Shown here: positions 40,510 through 48,921 of the stretch, one piece after another
Layout: every line of letters starts with the position of its first letter
How positions within the stretch are numbered: position 1 is the stretch's first letter
Assembly (NCBI RefSeq): GCF_900142725.1
Contig: NZ_FRBW01000002.1
Coordinates: 1,268,710 to 1,332,709 of the forward strand
DNA: 64,000 nt
From: Roseibium suaedae
Lineage (GTDB): Bacteria; Pseudomonadota; Alphaproteobacteria; Rhizobiales; Stappiaceae
Reading direction: 5' to 3'
The notes under the pieces: generated by a model
Told to the model about the DNA's origin: nothing
Databases searched by the model: none
Seen by the model: the letters and a program-made list of their open reading frames with translations, nothing else
Made by a program: the position numbers and the translations under genes

Positions 40510-41244
40510 TCAAGCCAGAGCTTCCGCATCGATGTCGCAGTTGGCATAGACGTTCTGGACGTCATCGTCTTCTTCGAGCATGTCGAGCAGCTTGATGACC
40601 GTCTGAGCCTTCTCGTTATCAACCGGCGTCAGGTTCTGCGGCTTCCAGATGATCTTGACGGATTCGGCTTCCCCAAAGGCTGCTTCCAGACCCTTGGAAA
40701 CGTCGTTCAGATCTTCAAAAGCGGTGTAGATGGTGTGACCGTTTTCATCGGTCTGCACGTCATCGGCACCAGCTTCGATCGCAGCTTCCAGAACCGCATC
40801 TGCATCGCCGATTTCCGGCTTGTAGGTGATCTCGCCAACCCGGTCGAACATGAAGGCAACCGAGTTGGTTTCGCCCAGGGACCCGCCGCACTTAGTGAAG
40901 TAGGAGCGGATGTTGGAAGCGGAACGGTTGCGGTTGTCGGTCAGTGCTTCGACAACGATGGCAACGCCAGCCGGGCCGTAGCCCTCGTAGCGGATTTCTT
41001 CGTAGTTGTCGTCGTCACCGGACTGGGACTTGTTGATCGCACGCTGAATGTTGTCCTTCGGCATGGACTGGGCACGGGCGTTCTGCACGGCCAGGCGCAG
41101 GCGCGGGTTGCCGTCGATATCCGGTCCACCGACCTTTGCTGCGACGGTGATTTCCTTCGACAGCTTGGAAAAGATCTTCGACCGGATCGCGTCCTGCCGA
41201 CCCTTGCGGTGCATGATGTTCTTAAACTGTGAATGTCCTGCCAT
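40510..41244 (-). CDS. yebC: YebC/PmpR/TACO1-family protein
   Basis: A 244-aa protein starting [23 protein letters not shown]. It carries the family blocks [48 protein letters not shown] and [14 protein letters not shown]. Long described as a transcriptional regulator, the family is now linked to relief of ribosome stalling at difficult (for example polyproline) motifs. The YebC I versus II subgroup was not resolved here. It lies upstream of ruvC in many proteobacteria; here a TSUP gene intervenes. Confidence 0.95.
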   Translation of the reverse strand: MAGHSQFKNIMHRKGRQDAIRSKIFSKLSKEITVAAKVGGPDIDGNPRLRLAVQNARAQSMPKDNIQRAINKSQSGDDDNYEEIRYEGYGPAGVAIVVEALTDNRNRSASNIRSYFTKCGGSLGETNSVAFMFDRVGEITYKPEIGDADAVLEAAIEAGADDVQTDENGHTIYTAFEDLNDVSKGLEAAFGEAESVKIIWKPQNLTPVDNEKAQTVIKLLDMLEEDDDVQNVYANCDIDAEALA

Positions 41245-41370
41245 GGCTCTTCTCGGCTCGTGCGGATGTCTTTTTGAAAAGTTGCGTCGCTTATAGGCAA
41301 AGCCGCGCAGAAAATCCAGCGGGGGCCTCTGGCGGCCTCCCACAAGCTTCCCCGCACCTCAATGAGGAGG

Positions 41371-42195
41371 TCAGCTCTGCCAGAAAGACGGCAGCACCGG
41401 CTCCAGCCGCCCGCCGATGCGCACCGGCGCAACACGCAAGGCAAGCCCGGTCCGGTCATCGGTTTCAACGGCAACGCCGCTGATCGTGGCTTCACCGGAA
41501 GCAGGCGTGAAACGGTTGCCCGGGATCTTGCGCTGGAACCGGTTCACCGGCTCATCCTTTTCCATGCCCAGCACACTGTCGTAGTCACCGCACATGCCCG
41601 CATCGGACATGTAGGCCGTGCCGCCCGGAAGGATCTGGTGGTCAGCGGTAGGCACATGGGTATGCGTCCCCACCACCAGGCTCACGCGCCCGTCGAGAAA
41701 GTGCCCCATGGCCTGCTTCTCGCTGGTGGCTTCCGCATGCATGTCGATGATGATGGCATCTGCAACCTGCCCAAGCGGGCAATCGTCGACGACACGCTCG
41801 ATCCGCGCGAAAGGGTCATCCATGGCATCCATGTAGACGCGCCCCATGACATTGGCGACCATCACCTGGGCGCCGTTCCGGGCAGTGTAAAGATGTGCGC
41901 CGCGACCAGGCGTTCCGGCCGGATAGTTCAGGGGGCGCAGCAGGCGGTCCTGACGCTCGATATAGACAAGCGTATCGCGTTGATCCCAGACGTGGTTGCC
42001 GGTGGTCACCACATCCGCGCCCGCATCCAGAACGTCCTGCAGAATGGCCTCGGTGATGCCGAAGCCAGAAGCAGAGTTCTCCCCATTGACGACAACGAAA
42101 TCCAGCTGCTGCGTTTCAACGATGGCAGGCAGCTGATCAATCACCGCAGTCCGGCCGGTGCGTCCGACCAGGTCGCCAAGGAACAAGAGCTTCAT
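41371..42195 (-). CDS. YmdB-family metallophosphoesterase
   Basis: A 274-aa calcineurin-like phosphoesterase of the YmdB type (2',3'-cyclic nucleotide phosphodiesterase family). Metal ligands are in LFLGDLVGRTGR, VVNGENSASGFGIT, VVTTGNHVWDQ, IIDMHAEATSEKQAMG and VVGTHTHVPTADHQILP. The length and the motif order match the family exactly. It starts 15 nt after fau and is probably in one transcript with it and with 6S RNA. The role in alphaproteobacteria is not established. Confidence 0.9.
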   Translation of the reverse strand: MKLLFLGDLVGRTGRTAVIDQLPAIVETQQLDFVVVNGENSASGFGITEAILQDVLDAGADVVTTGNHVWDQRDTLVYIERQDRLLRPLNYPAGTPGRGAHLYTARNGAQVMVANVMGRVYMDAMDDPFARIERVVDDCPLGQVADAIIIDMHAEATSEKQAMGHFLDGRVSLVVGTHTHVPTADHQILPGGTAYMSDAGMCGDYDSVLGMEKDEPVNRFQRKIPGNRFTPASGEATISGVAVETDDRTGLALRVAPVRIGGRLEPVLPSFWQS

Positions 42196-42210
42196 AAAGC
42201 CTCTCGGGAG

Positions 42211-42792
42211 TTAGAACCGGCGCAGGCCGGTAGGGGTCAACAAGGCATCCAGCCGCCGATCATGGGCTTCGGCAGGCACCTCGCCAACCTCCTGGACGTC
42301 GAAAGCCAGACCGATACACACGACCGGACCATCTTTTTCAAGGGCTGCGATGGCACGATCGTAATGTCCCTTGCCATATCCGATGCGGTTGCCACGGCTG
42401 TCGAAGGCGGCCAGGGGCATCAGGAGCACCTCGGGACGCAACTCGGCTGAGTCCGGTCCAGGCGCCATCGTTCCGAAACCGCCGGGCACGAATTCCGTAT
42501 CCCGGCCGAAACTTCTGAAAATCAACGTGGGGTGGGCGACCGCGGGAAGACAGAGTGGATGCCCCATGTCCCTGAGCTTTGTCAAAAGGGGCCGCGGATC
42601 GATCTCGTCCCGGATAGGCCAGAAACCCGCAACAGCAAGGCCAGGCTCCAGCTCAAGATCCGTTGCGAAATCCGCCAGTTGAAGGGAGGCCTCTACCCGG
42701 TCCACACCCGTCAACGCCGCCCGCCGGGTCAGGGCCTGGCGCCGCAGTCGTTCTTTTGCCTCGGCGAAGGGAGACGGAGCAGTGCCGGACAT
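42211..42792 (-). CDS. fau: 5-formyltetrahydrofolate cyclo-ligase
   Basis: A 193-aa ATP-dependent enzyme converting 5-formyl-THF to 5,10-methenyl-THF. The family signature PLAAFDSRGNRIGYGKGHYDRAIA and the N-terminal RRQALTRRAAL are present. In Escherichia coli its gene (ygfA) is cotranscribed behind 6S RNA, and the same order is seen here. Confidence 0.95.
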   Translation of the reverse strand: MSGTAPSPFAEAKERLRRQALTRRAALTGVDRVEASLQLADFATDLELEPGLAVAGFWPIRDEIDPRPLLTKLRDMGHPLCLPAVAHPTLIFRSFGRDTEFVPGGFGTMAPGPDSAELRPEVLLMPLAAFDSRGNRIGYGKGHYDRAIAALEKDGPVVCIGLAFDVQEVGEVPAEAHDRRLDALLTPTGLRRF

Positions 42793-42823
42793 GACGGATA
42801 TTTGGGCTCTCTGTCTGACCGAA

Positions 42824-42979
42824 AACGAAAAGCCGCACGACCGTTGGAATTCGCAATCCCGGGAAACCTACTATGTAGGTGGGCGCCGTTTGCAACAGAC
42901 CACGGTCCGAAGCGGGGACAGCTCCCAAAGGAATGCGTAAGGCCCCGGGGATATGGTTCCTGACGTGTCGCGCAGCCGA
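42824..42979 (-). ncRNA. ssrS: 6S RNA
   Basis: On the minus strand, directly upstream of fau, the ~155-nt segment forms a long interrupted hairpin. The closing stem pairs GCTGCGCGAC (near 42977-42968) with GTCGTGCGGC (near 42840-42831) and GGAA with TTCC. A central asymmetric region follows (TTTGGGAGCTGTCCC on one side, GCGCCCACCTACA on the other) and a terminal GC-rich arm. Position, size and rod-like architecture fit 6S RNA, which binds sigma-70 RNA polymerase as an open-promoter mimic. Ends are approximate. Confidence 0.75.
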
Positions 42980-42984
42980 CCCAT

Positions 42985-43014
42985 CATATAGCGCCGCGCC
43001 AGTCACTTTGCCAG
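42985..43014 (-). promoter_or_regulatory. Promoter of 6S RNA
   Basis: On the minus strand CTGGCA (-35, 43009-43014) and TATATG (-10, 42985-42990) are spaced 18 nt apart. They would start transcription near 42979, at the predicted 6S 5' end. Confidence 0.55.
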
Positions 43015-43060
43015 AGGACAGTATGGGAGAGTTGGCCCCTCGGGAAAACTGCCAGTATCG

Positions 43061-43094
43061 AAAATAAAAATGGGACCGGCAGATTGCCGGTCCC
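43061..43094 (-). terminator. Orphan intrinsic terminator upstream of 6S RNA
   Basis: Minus-strand GGGACCGGC-AATCT-GCCGGTCCC followed by ATTTTTATTTT. No minus-strand gene precedes it for over 1.3 kb (the LuxR gene is on the other strand). It either insulates the 6S promoter from antisense transcription or ends an unrecognised transcript. Confidence 0.85.
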
Positions 43095-43227
43095 AAGGTC
43101 GTTTCCGCCGGGTTGCGGTAGATGATCCGAGTAAATGGATCAGTTGTCTAAAAATTCACTTCCAAAAGACCTAAAAAACAGGCTTGCAGTAGCCGCCTCT
43201 TCTCTGACACAACTACCTATGCTTCCG

Positions 43228-43247
43228 CATCCCCCAAATGGGGTATG
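43228..43247. promoter_or_regulatory. Imperfect 20-bp palindrome upstream of the LuxR-type gene (candidate operator)
   Basis: CATCCCCCAAATGGGGTATG: outer CAT/ATG and inner CCCCA/TGGGG arms are symmetric (16 of 20 positions). It is centred about 70 bp before the LuxR-type start, a usual distance for autoregulation. The cognate regulator is not shown. Confidence 0.4.
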
Positions 43248-43307
43248 TCATGTCACTTCTTCCTGAAGGTCATCCGTAGATAAACGTAGCCTCAAGGGTC
43301 CCACTCC

Positions 43308-44441
43308 ATGATTGACCGCAGCGAAAGCCTTGAGACCCTTACAGATCTTTTCTTCGACGCCGCACTGGCCCCGGATCTATGGCGCGATGCCCTGATCCGG
43401 CTTTCCGATTTCGTTGGCGGCTCCGCAGTCAATCTCATCGTCCTCGACACCATCGGAAACCGGCCGGTCATCGACCATTTCGAACGCGGCAACGACGATG
43501 CCTATGCAACCTACCTCAGCGACTATTTCGTCATGGACCGGCGCATCCCCAGGGTCGCCAATGCCACGATCGGCAAGATCCTCTTGGAACCGGACGTCTT
43601 GAGTCCCGAAGAGCAAAGAACCGATATCGTCTATAATGAAATTCTGGCCCAGAACGGCATGCGCAATCTGGCGCTGTGTAATCTGTCGGCTCCGGAAACC
43701 TTCATGGGCATCGGCATCGCGCCCCTGAACGATGCGAACCCCTTCACCCAGCCCCAGCTTCAGCGCCTGCAAGGGCTTCTGCCAAGTCTTCGCCAGGCCG
43801 TGCGGCTTTACACCGCCAACGGCGAGCTGCAGATCCAGCGTGGATTGCTGGGAGACCTTTGGTCAAACACTGGCCGGGCCGTGGTCATTCTCAACAAGAA
43901 GCGCGAGGTGCTTTTTGCCAACGGCATTGCCGAAGAGCATTTGCGCGCCGGCCTTATGGCAAGCCGCTGCAAGCAGCTGACTTTTACCGACAAGAAATCG
44001 GAGGCCGACTTCCAGGACACCTTCGAAACGTTGAGCCAGACGCAAGGCTCAACCACCGGCGCCTTTCTGGCAAGCGATCCGCTGACGCTCGACCAGTACA
44101 GCGTGCGCGTCATTTCATCCGTCCCCGCACTGGCCCACTTCGCCACGCTTTCCGGACCATCCGTGATGCTGGTCATCACCCCGCTCTCGGCCGAAATGAT
44201 CATCACACAGGAAGAAGCCTCGCGCTTCGCTCAGCTGTTCTCGATCACAGCCGCCGAAACGAAAGCAATATCGGCCGTCGCCAGAGGGATGGGACTTGCC
44301 GACTATGCTGCGGAAAGCGGACTTGCGACCGACACGGTACGCAAGCAGTTGAAATCGGCCATGGGCAAATGCGGGGTCAACAACCAGAAAGCCCTGATCT
44401 CGCGGCTTGAACGGTTCTGCTTCCTCACCCGCAACGGCTGA
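43308..44441 (+). CDS. LuxR-type helix-turn-helix transcriptional regulator
   Basis: A 377-aa regulator. The first 300 residues are an unassigned, probably PAS/GAF-like sensory region (WSNTGRAVVILNKKREVLFANGIAEEHL is PAS-like). The C-terminus (about 312-370) is a LuxR/FixJ-type HTH (LFSITAAETKAISAVARGMGLADYAAESGLATDTVRKQLKSAMGKCGVNNQKALI). There is no autoinducer-binding domain of the LuxR/LasR type that I can recognise. It is on the plus strand inside the otherwise minus-strand zapA-ssrS-fau cluster, with a palindrome upstream. Ligand and targets unknown. Confidence 0.85.
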   Translation: MIDRSESLETLTDLFFDAALAPDLWRDALIRLSDFVGGSAVNLIVLDTIGNRPVIDHFERGNDDAYATYLSDYFVMDRRIPRVANATIGKILLEPDVLSPEEQRTDIVYNEILAQNGMRNLALCNLSAPETFMGIGIAPLNDANPFTQPQLQRLQGLLPSLRQAVRLYTANGELQIQRGLLGDLWSNTGRAVVILNKKREVLFANGIAEEHLRAGLMASRCKQLTFTDKKSEADFQDTFETLSQTQGSTTGAFLASDPLTLDQYSVRVISSVPALAHFATLSGPSVMLVITPLSAEMIITQEEASRFAQLFSITAAETKAISAVARGMGLADYAAESGLATDTVRKQLKSAMGKCGVNNQKALISRLERFCFLTRNG

Positions 44442-44462
44442 GGCCAGCTGCTAAAGCAATGC

Positions 44463-44834
44463 CTATTCTAACCGCAAGCTGCGGGTCAGACCTTCCGCCA
44501 GTGATTCGATCTTGGCCGCGGCCTTGTCGATTGCCCCAGCCACATCGCTCTCGTGAGTGTTCAGGGTCTTTACCGCTGTCGCCTGAGCTTCCTTGGCCTG
44601 CGACAGATCCGCTTCCAGCGCAGCGATCTTCTTTTCCAGTTCGACAAGCTGGTCCGTTGCCATGATGCCTGCCATCACAGTCAGGCGCTGGTCGCCAATT
44701 TCGCCGAATGCACCCCGGAGGTCATCGATCCAGCCGTCAAAACGCTTGGCAAGACCGATCAACCGGTCCTCTTCGCCATCGTCGCACGCCATCCGGAAAG
44801 ACCGGCCGTTGATGATCACATTGATCTGAGCCAC
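44463..44834 (-). CDS. zapA: Cell division protein ZapA
   Basis: A 123-aa protein promoting FtsZ bundling at the Z-ring. The N-terminal globular part is INVIINGRSFRMACDDGEEDRLIGLAKRFDGWIDDLRGAFGEIGDQRLTVMAGIM, with the conserved R-L-x-x-M-A-x-I pattern. It is followed by a C-terminal coiled coil (LVELEKKIAALEADLSQAKE). It starts 6 nt after the DUF4164 gene, so the two form an operon. Confidence 0.9.
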   Translation of the reverse strand: MAQINVIINGRSFRMACDDGEEDRLIGLAKRFDGWIDDLRGAFGEIGDQRLTVMAGIMATDQLVELEKKIAALEADLSQAKEAQATAVKTLNTHESDVAGAIDKAAAKIESLAEGLTRSLRLE

Positions 44835-44840
44835 TCGGCC

Positions 44841-45137
44841 TTATCCTCCCTGGGCATCAAGAACGCTGCGGATGGTCTCCATTGCCGACACAAGGCGGCG
44901 GGACACATCGCGATTGGCATCTTCCAGCCTTTGGGCTCGGGTCTCGGACTTGTCGAGACTGTTGGCAAGCTGGGACCGGTCTTCGCCGAGCCGCTGGAGA
45001 TCGTCCTGCAGGGAATTCAGGGACCGGTCAGATTCGATCCGGCGCTGAACAGAGGTTTCGAGCGTTCCAAGCGCTTTCGCCAGACGCTGCAGGGCAGCTT
45101 CAATGGTCACCCCGGAACGTGGTCCCTGTTCAGCCAT
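44841..45137 (-). CDS. DUF4164 coiled-coil protein
   Basis: A 98-aa helical protein (VTIEAALQRLAKALGTLETSVQRRIESDRSLNSLQDDLQRLGEDRSQLANSLDKSETRAQRLEDANRDVSRRL) matching the small DUF4164 family found next to zapA in Hyphomicrobiales. It probably forms a ZapB-like coiled coil partnering ZapA; that is inference from position and shape. The ATG at 45137 is chosen over an upstream in-frame start because the family begins near MAEQ. Confidence 0.78.
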   Translation of the reverse strand: MAEQGPRSGVTIEAALQRLAKALGTLETSVQRRIESDRSLNSLQDDLQRLGEDRSQLANSLDKSETRAQRLEDANRDVSRRLVSAMETIRSVLDAQGG

Positions 45138-45565
45138 TCCCTGTCGTTTCTCCAAGCTATGGCGCCTTGGCACCCTGCAGTTTCCATTGTGCCATGCGGC
45201 AAATCTGACCCTGCATATCTAGCAAAGACACCCCGTCGTCCAGCCCGGAGGTCCGGTGAAGGCCCTGTTTGGAGCAATTCAGCCACAGAACCCGTTCCAA
45301 ATGGCCGCAGCAAACCGCAAGAGCCACCGGAATCCGTTCAACCAGAGTGCGAACAATTCCGGGCAAGATAATGGCCACATACCGTCATTCTGCCCGGAAA
45401 TCTGCCGCAGCTCCGAGATTAGGCAAGGGCTGATGAATACGTCAATGGGAACAGGGCCAGAATCCTCAGTCCTTTTCAGGAGCCATCAATAGCTCGTAAG
45501 CTGGCGCGGATTGATTGACTCGCGCAATGTTCCTGATATTTGTCGGGCGCCTTTCAGGCTGAGTG

Positions 45566-45581
45566 TTTGGTATGCACCAAA
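45566..45581. promoter_or_regulatory. Inverted repeat TTTGGT-N4-ACCAAA upstream of tkt
   Basis: A perfect 6-bp inverted repeat around ATGC, about 95 bp before the tkt ATG. The size and position suit a dimeric repressor or activator of the carbon-metabolism cluster. The regulator is unknown. Confidence 0.4.
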
Positions 45582-45604
45582 TCAGGCGCGCCCCTCCGCC
45601 TTTC

Positions 45605-45622
45605 CCCGGTTTTCGAACCGGG
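45605..45622. promoter_or_regulatory. Hairpin or operator CCCGGTT-TTCG-AACCGGG upstream of tkt
   Basis: Perfect 7-bp arms with a TTCG loop, 54 bp before the tkt start. In RNA this would form a stable UUCG hairpin in the leader; in DNA it could be an operator. There is no U-tract. Confidence 0.4.
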
Positions 45623-45675
45623 ATGGCAAATTGGATATTATCCGGCACGACGCCGAAACAAGTTACGGGACACAT

Positions 45676-47664
45676 ATGGCCGATCTTGAAAAACACCAGC
45701 GCATGGCAAATGCGATCCGCTTCCTTGCCATTGATGCCGTGGAAAAAGCAAAGTCTGGCCACCCCGGCCTGCCGATGGGCGCAGCCGACATCGCGACCGT
45801 GCTCTTCACCGAATTTCTGAAGTTCGACCCGACGGCGCCCCACTGGTGCGACCGGGACCGCTTCGTTCTGTCCGCAGGCCACGGCTCCATGCTGCTCTAC
45901 AGCGTGCTGTACCTGCTGGGCTACGAAGACTTCAGCCTCGATGAGCTGAAGAACTTCCGCCAGATCGGCGCACGCACTGCCGGTCACCCGGAATTCGGCC
46001 ATGGCGCCGGCATCGAGACGACCACCGGTCCGCTCGGTCAGGGCCTTGGCAACGCCGTTGGCATGGCCATCGCCGAAAAGCTGCAGGAAAGCCGCTTCGG
46101 GTCCGACATCGTCGACCACTTCACCTATGTGCTTGCCGGTGACGGCTGCCTCATGGAAGGCATCAGCCAGGAAGCCCTGTCCCTCGCAGGCCATCTGAAG
46201 CTGAACAAGCTGATCGTGATCTGGGACGATAACGGCATTTCCATCGACGGCCGCGTCGACATCACCGATTCCACCGATCAGGTTGCCCGCTTCGCCGCGT
46301 CCAACTGGAACACCATTTCCATCGACGGTCATGACCCGGCAGCCATCGCAAGCGCGATCCGCCAGGCCCAGGCCAGCGACCGCCCGACCCTGATTGCAGC
46401 CAAGACCACCATCGGCTTCGGCTCCCCGAAGAAGGCCGGCACCAATGGCGTTCACGGCTCGCCGCTGGGCGCTGAAGAAGCAGCTGCGACCCGCACCGCT
46501 TTGAACTGGCCGCACGAAGCCTTCGAGATCCCGAGCGAGATCCTCGATGCATGGCGCATCGCAGGCCTTCGCTCTGCACAGGCTCACAAGGACTGGCAGA
46601 AGCGCTTCTCCGCAAAGGACGCTGACACCCGCGCCGAATTCGAACGCCGTAACCGTGGTGATCTTCCGGCCGGTTTCGAAGCTGCCGTGCAGGAATACAA
46701 GAAGCAGCTTGCCGAAACCAAGCCGAAGATGGCAACCCGCAAGGCTTCCGAGGCCGTCCTGGGTGTCCTGAACGAAGTCATTCCGGAAACCATTGGCGGC
46801 TCTGCCGACCTGACCGGTTCGAACAACACCAAGACCAAGCAGACCGCTTCGGTCACCCCGGACGATTTCTCCGGCCGCTACATCCATTGGGGCATTCGTG
46901 AGCACGGCATGGCCGCAGCCATGAACGGCATGGCGCTGCATGGCGGCCTGGTGCCCTATTCCGGCGGCTTCCTGATCTTCTCCGACTATTGCCGTCCGTC
47001 CATCCGTCTTGCCGCTCTGATGAAGCAGCGCGTGATCCATGTGATGACGCATGACTCCATCGGCCTTGGCGAAGATGGCCCGACCCACCAGCCGGTCGAG
47101 CATTACGCTGCCCTGCGCGCGATCCCGGATCTGATGTTCTTCCGTCCGGCAGACATCACCGAGACGCTCGAGTGCTGGCAGCTGGCTCTGGAAACCAAGG
47201 ATGCACCGTCCGTTCTGGCCCTGACCCGTCAGGACCTGCCGGCCCTGCGCACGACCTACGAAGAAGACAACCTGTGTGCCCGCGGCGCCTATGTCCTGAT
47301 CGACAGCGAAGAAGACGCAGCCGTCTCCATCTTCGCATCCGGTTCGGAAGTGGAACTGGCCGTTGAAGCTCACGGCAAGCTGCAGGAAGCCGGCATCGCC
47401 GCCCGCGTGATCTCGGTTCCGTGCTTTGAACTCTTCGAGACCCAGTCCGAGGACTACCAGGCCGCCGTCATCGGCAACAGCCCGGTCAAGGTCGCTGTCG
47501 AAGCCGGCATCCGCATGGGCTGGGACCGCTTCATCGGCAACAATGGCCTGTTCGTCGGCATGCACGGCTTTGGAGCCAGCGGCCCGTACAAGAAGCTCTA
47601 CGAGCACTTCGGCATCACCGCCGATGCCGTCGTTGCGGCAGCTCAGGCCAAGCTCAAGGCCTGA
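45676..47664 (+). CDS. tkt: Transketolase
   Basis: A 662-aa thiamine-diphosphate enzyme moving two-carbon units in the pentose phosphate pathway. The TPP pyrophosphate motif is [32 protein letters not shown]. Substrate residues are in [14 protein letters not shown] and [14 protein letters not shown]; the catalytic Glu region is [22 protein letters not shown]. The C-terminal domain is complete. The ATG at 45676 ([15 protein letters not shown]) matches the family start. It leads the tkt-gap-lysE-pgk-fba block. Confidence 0.98.
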   Translation: MADLEKHQRMANAIRFLAIDAVEKAKSGHPGLPMGAADIATVLFTEFLKFDPTAPHWCDRDRFVLSAGHGSMLLYSVLYLLGYEDFSLDELKNFRQIGARTAGHPEFGHGAGIETTTGPLGQGLGNAVGMAIAEKLQESRFGSDIVDHFTYVLAGDGCLMEGISQEALSLAGHLKLNKLIVIWDDNGISIDGRVDITDSTDQVARFAASNWNTISIDGHDPAAIASAIRQAQASDRPTLIAAKTTIGFGSPKKAGTNGVHGSPLGAEEAAATRTALNWPHEAFEIPSEILDAWRIAGLRSAQAHKDWQKRFSAKDADTRAEFERRNRGDLPAGFEAAVQEYKKQLAETKPKMATRKASEAVLGVLNEVIPETIGGSADLTGSNNTKTKQTASVTPDDFSGRYIHWGIREHGMAAAMNGMALHGGLVPYSGGFLIFSDYCRPSIRLAALMKQRVIHVMTHDSIGLGEDGPTHQPVEHYAALRAIPDLMFFRPADITETLECWQLALETKDAPSVLALTRQDLPALRTTYEEDNLCARGAYVLIDSEEDAAVSIFASGSEVELAVEAHGKLQEAGIAARVISVPCFELFETQSEDYQAAVIGNSPVKVAVEAGIRMGWDRFIGNNGLFVGMHGFGASGPYKKLYEHFGITADAVVAAAQAKLKA

Positions 47665-47713
47665 GCCTCACTCAAGATCAGGCCGTTCGCGACATGAAGC
47701 GTGCGGCCAACCG

Positions 47714-47760
47714 GGACGGTGCCGTGCGGGCGCCGTCCAATAGGCCACGCCGCCGTGGCC
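47714..47760 (+). other. Two tandem hairpins between tkt and gap
   Basis: Hairpin 1 (47714-47738) pairs GGACGGTGCC with GGCGCCGTCC around GTGCG. Hairpin 2 (47743-47760) pairs GGCCACG with CGTGGCC around four bases. Neither has a T-tract. They could act as mRNA stabilisers or processing sites between the two coding regions. Confidence 0.5.
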
Positions 47761-47808
47761 AATGATACCGGCGCAGCCAAGCATGCGCTGTGAACCATGG
47801 AGTGGAAT

Positions 47809-48819
47809 ATGGTGACCAAGGTAGCAATCAACGGTTTTGGCCGCATCGGCCGGAACGTTCTTCGTGCCATCGTCGAGTCCGGCCGGACCGACATCGAAGT
47901 CGTTGCCATCAATGACCTGGGCCCGGTCGAAACCAACGCCCACCTGCTGCGCTTTGACTCCGTCCACGGCCGATTCCCGGCTGAAGTGACCGTCAACGGC
48001 GACACCATCTCCATCGCTGGCGGCAACCCGATCAAGGTCACTGCCATCCGTGACCCGAAGGACCTGCCGTGGGGCGAACTGGGTGTCGACGTTGCGATGG
48101 AATGCACCGGCATCTTCACCGCTCGTGAAAAGGCTGCTCTGCACCTGGAAGCTGGCGCAAAGCGCGTTCTGGTTTCTGCACCGGCAACCGGCGCTGACAA
48201 GACCATCGTCTATGGCGTCAACCATGGCGTTCTGACCAAGGACGATCTCGTCGTCTCCAACGCATCCTGCACCACCAACTGCCTGGCACCGGTGGTTGAC
48301 GTTCTGCATGCCGAATTCGGCATCGAGCGCGGCATGATGACGACGATCCACTCCTACACCGGCGACCAGCCGACCCTGGACACCATGCACAAGGATCTCT
48401 ACCGCGGCCGCGCTGCTGCCATGAGCCAGATCCCGACCTCGACCGGTGCTGCAAAGGCAATCGGCCTGGTGATCCCGTCCCTGGCTGGCAAGCTCGACGG
48501 CATTTCGGTTCGCGTCCCGACCCCGAACGTCTCCCTGGTCGACTTCAAGTTCATCTCTTCGAAGGAAGTCACCGCAGAACAGATCAACAAGGCACTTGTT
48601 GCAGCTGCTGACGGCCGTCTGAAGAATGTTCTGGGCTACACCAACGCACCGAATGTCTCGATCGACTTCAACCACGATCCGCATTCCTCGACCGTTGCTC
48701 TGGACCAGACCAAGGTCATGGACGGCACGATGGTCTCCATTCTGACCTGGTACGACAACGAATGGGGCTTCTCCAACCGTATGTCCGACACCGCCGTCGC
48801 CATGGCAAAGCTGATCTGA
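47809..48819 (+). CDS. gap: Glyceraldehyde-3-phosphate dehydrogenase (type I)
   Basis: A 336-aa glycolytic/gluconeogenic enzyme. The NAD-binding INGFGRIGRNVLRA, the catalytic Cys at about residue 154 in SNASCTTNCLAPV with partner His in IHSYTGDQ, and GKLDGISVRVPTPNVSLVDF are all present. The WYDNEWGFSNRM end is intact. The ATG at 47809 has GGAGTGGAAT before it. It ends in a strong terminator, so pgk is not simply cotranscribed. Confidence 0.98.
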   Translation: MVTKVAINGFGRIGRNVLRAIVESGRTDIEVVAINDLGPVETNAHLLRFDSVHGRFPAEVTVNGDTISIAGGNPIKVTAIRDPKDLPWGELGVDVAMECTGIFTAREKAALHLEAGAKRVLVSAPATGADKTIVYGVNHGVLTKDDLVVSNASCTTNCLAPVVDVLHAEFGIERGMMTTIHSYTGDQPTLDTMHKDLYRGRAAAMSQIPTSTGAAKAIGLVIPSLAGKLDGISVRVPTPNVSLVDFKFISSKEVTAEQINKALVAAADGRLKNVLGYTNAPNVSIDFNHDPHSSTVALDQTKVMDGTMVSILTWYDNEWGFSNRMSDTAVAMAKLI

Positions 48820-48860
48820 GTGACGCCATGCGGATGACACGTCATCCGGACTAGAATTGA

Positions 48861-48895
48861 GGGCGGATGCGGCTTGACCGTATCCGCCCTTTTTT
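48861..48895 (+). terminator. Intrinsic terminator of gap
   Basis: Stem GGGCGGAT-CGG / CCG-ATCCGCCC followed by seven T; 41 nt after the gap stop. Confidence 0.9.
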
Positions 48896-48921
48896 ATCTC
48901 TTACGTCCCAGGACATCCAAA

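Larger units (their letters stand above)
45138..45675. other. 538-bp divergent intergenic region (DUF4164-zapA / tkt)
   Basis: No gene is supported here: open frames lack coding character and Shine-Dalgarno sites. It must hold the promoters of both divergent operons. Two inverted repeats near tkt are listed separately. The remaining ~400 bp show no feature I can name. Confidence 0.6.

Noticed and set aside
45466..47607. Minus-strand open frame of about 710 codons
   Set aside because: Antisense shadow of tkt.
48874..48921. Upstream TTG extension of the LysE-family gene
   Set aside because: It would begin inside the gap terminator hairpin; the TTG at 48922 with AGGAC upstream gives the family-typical N-terminus.
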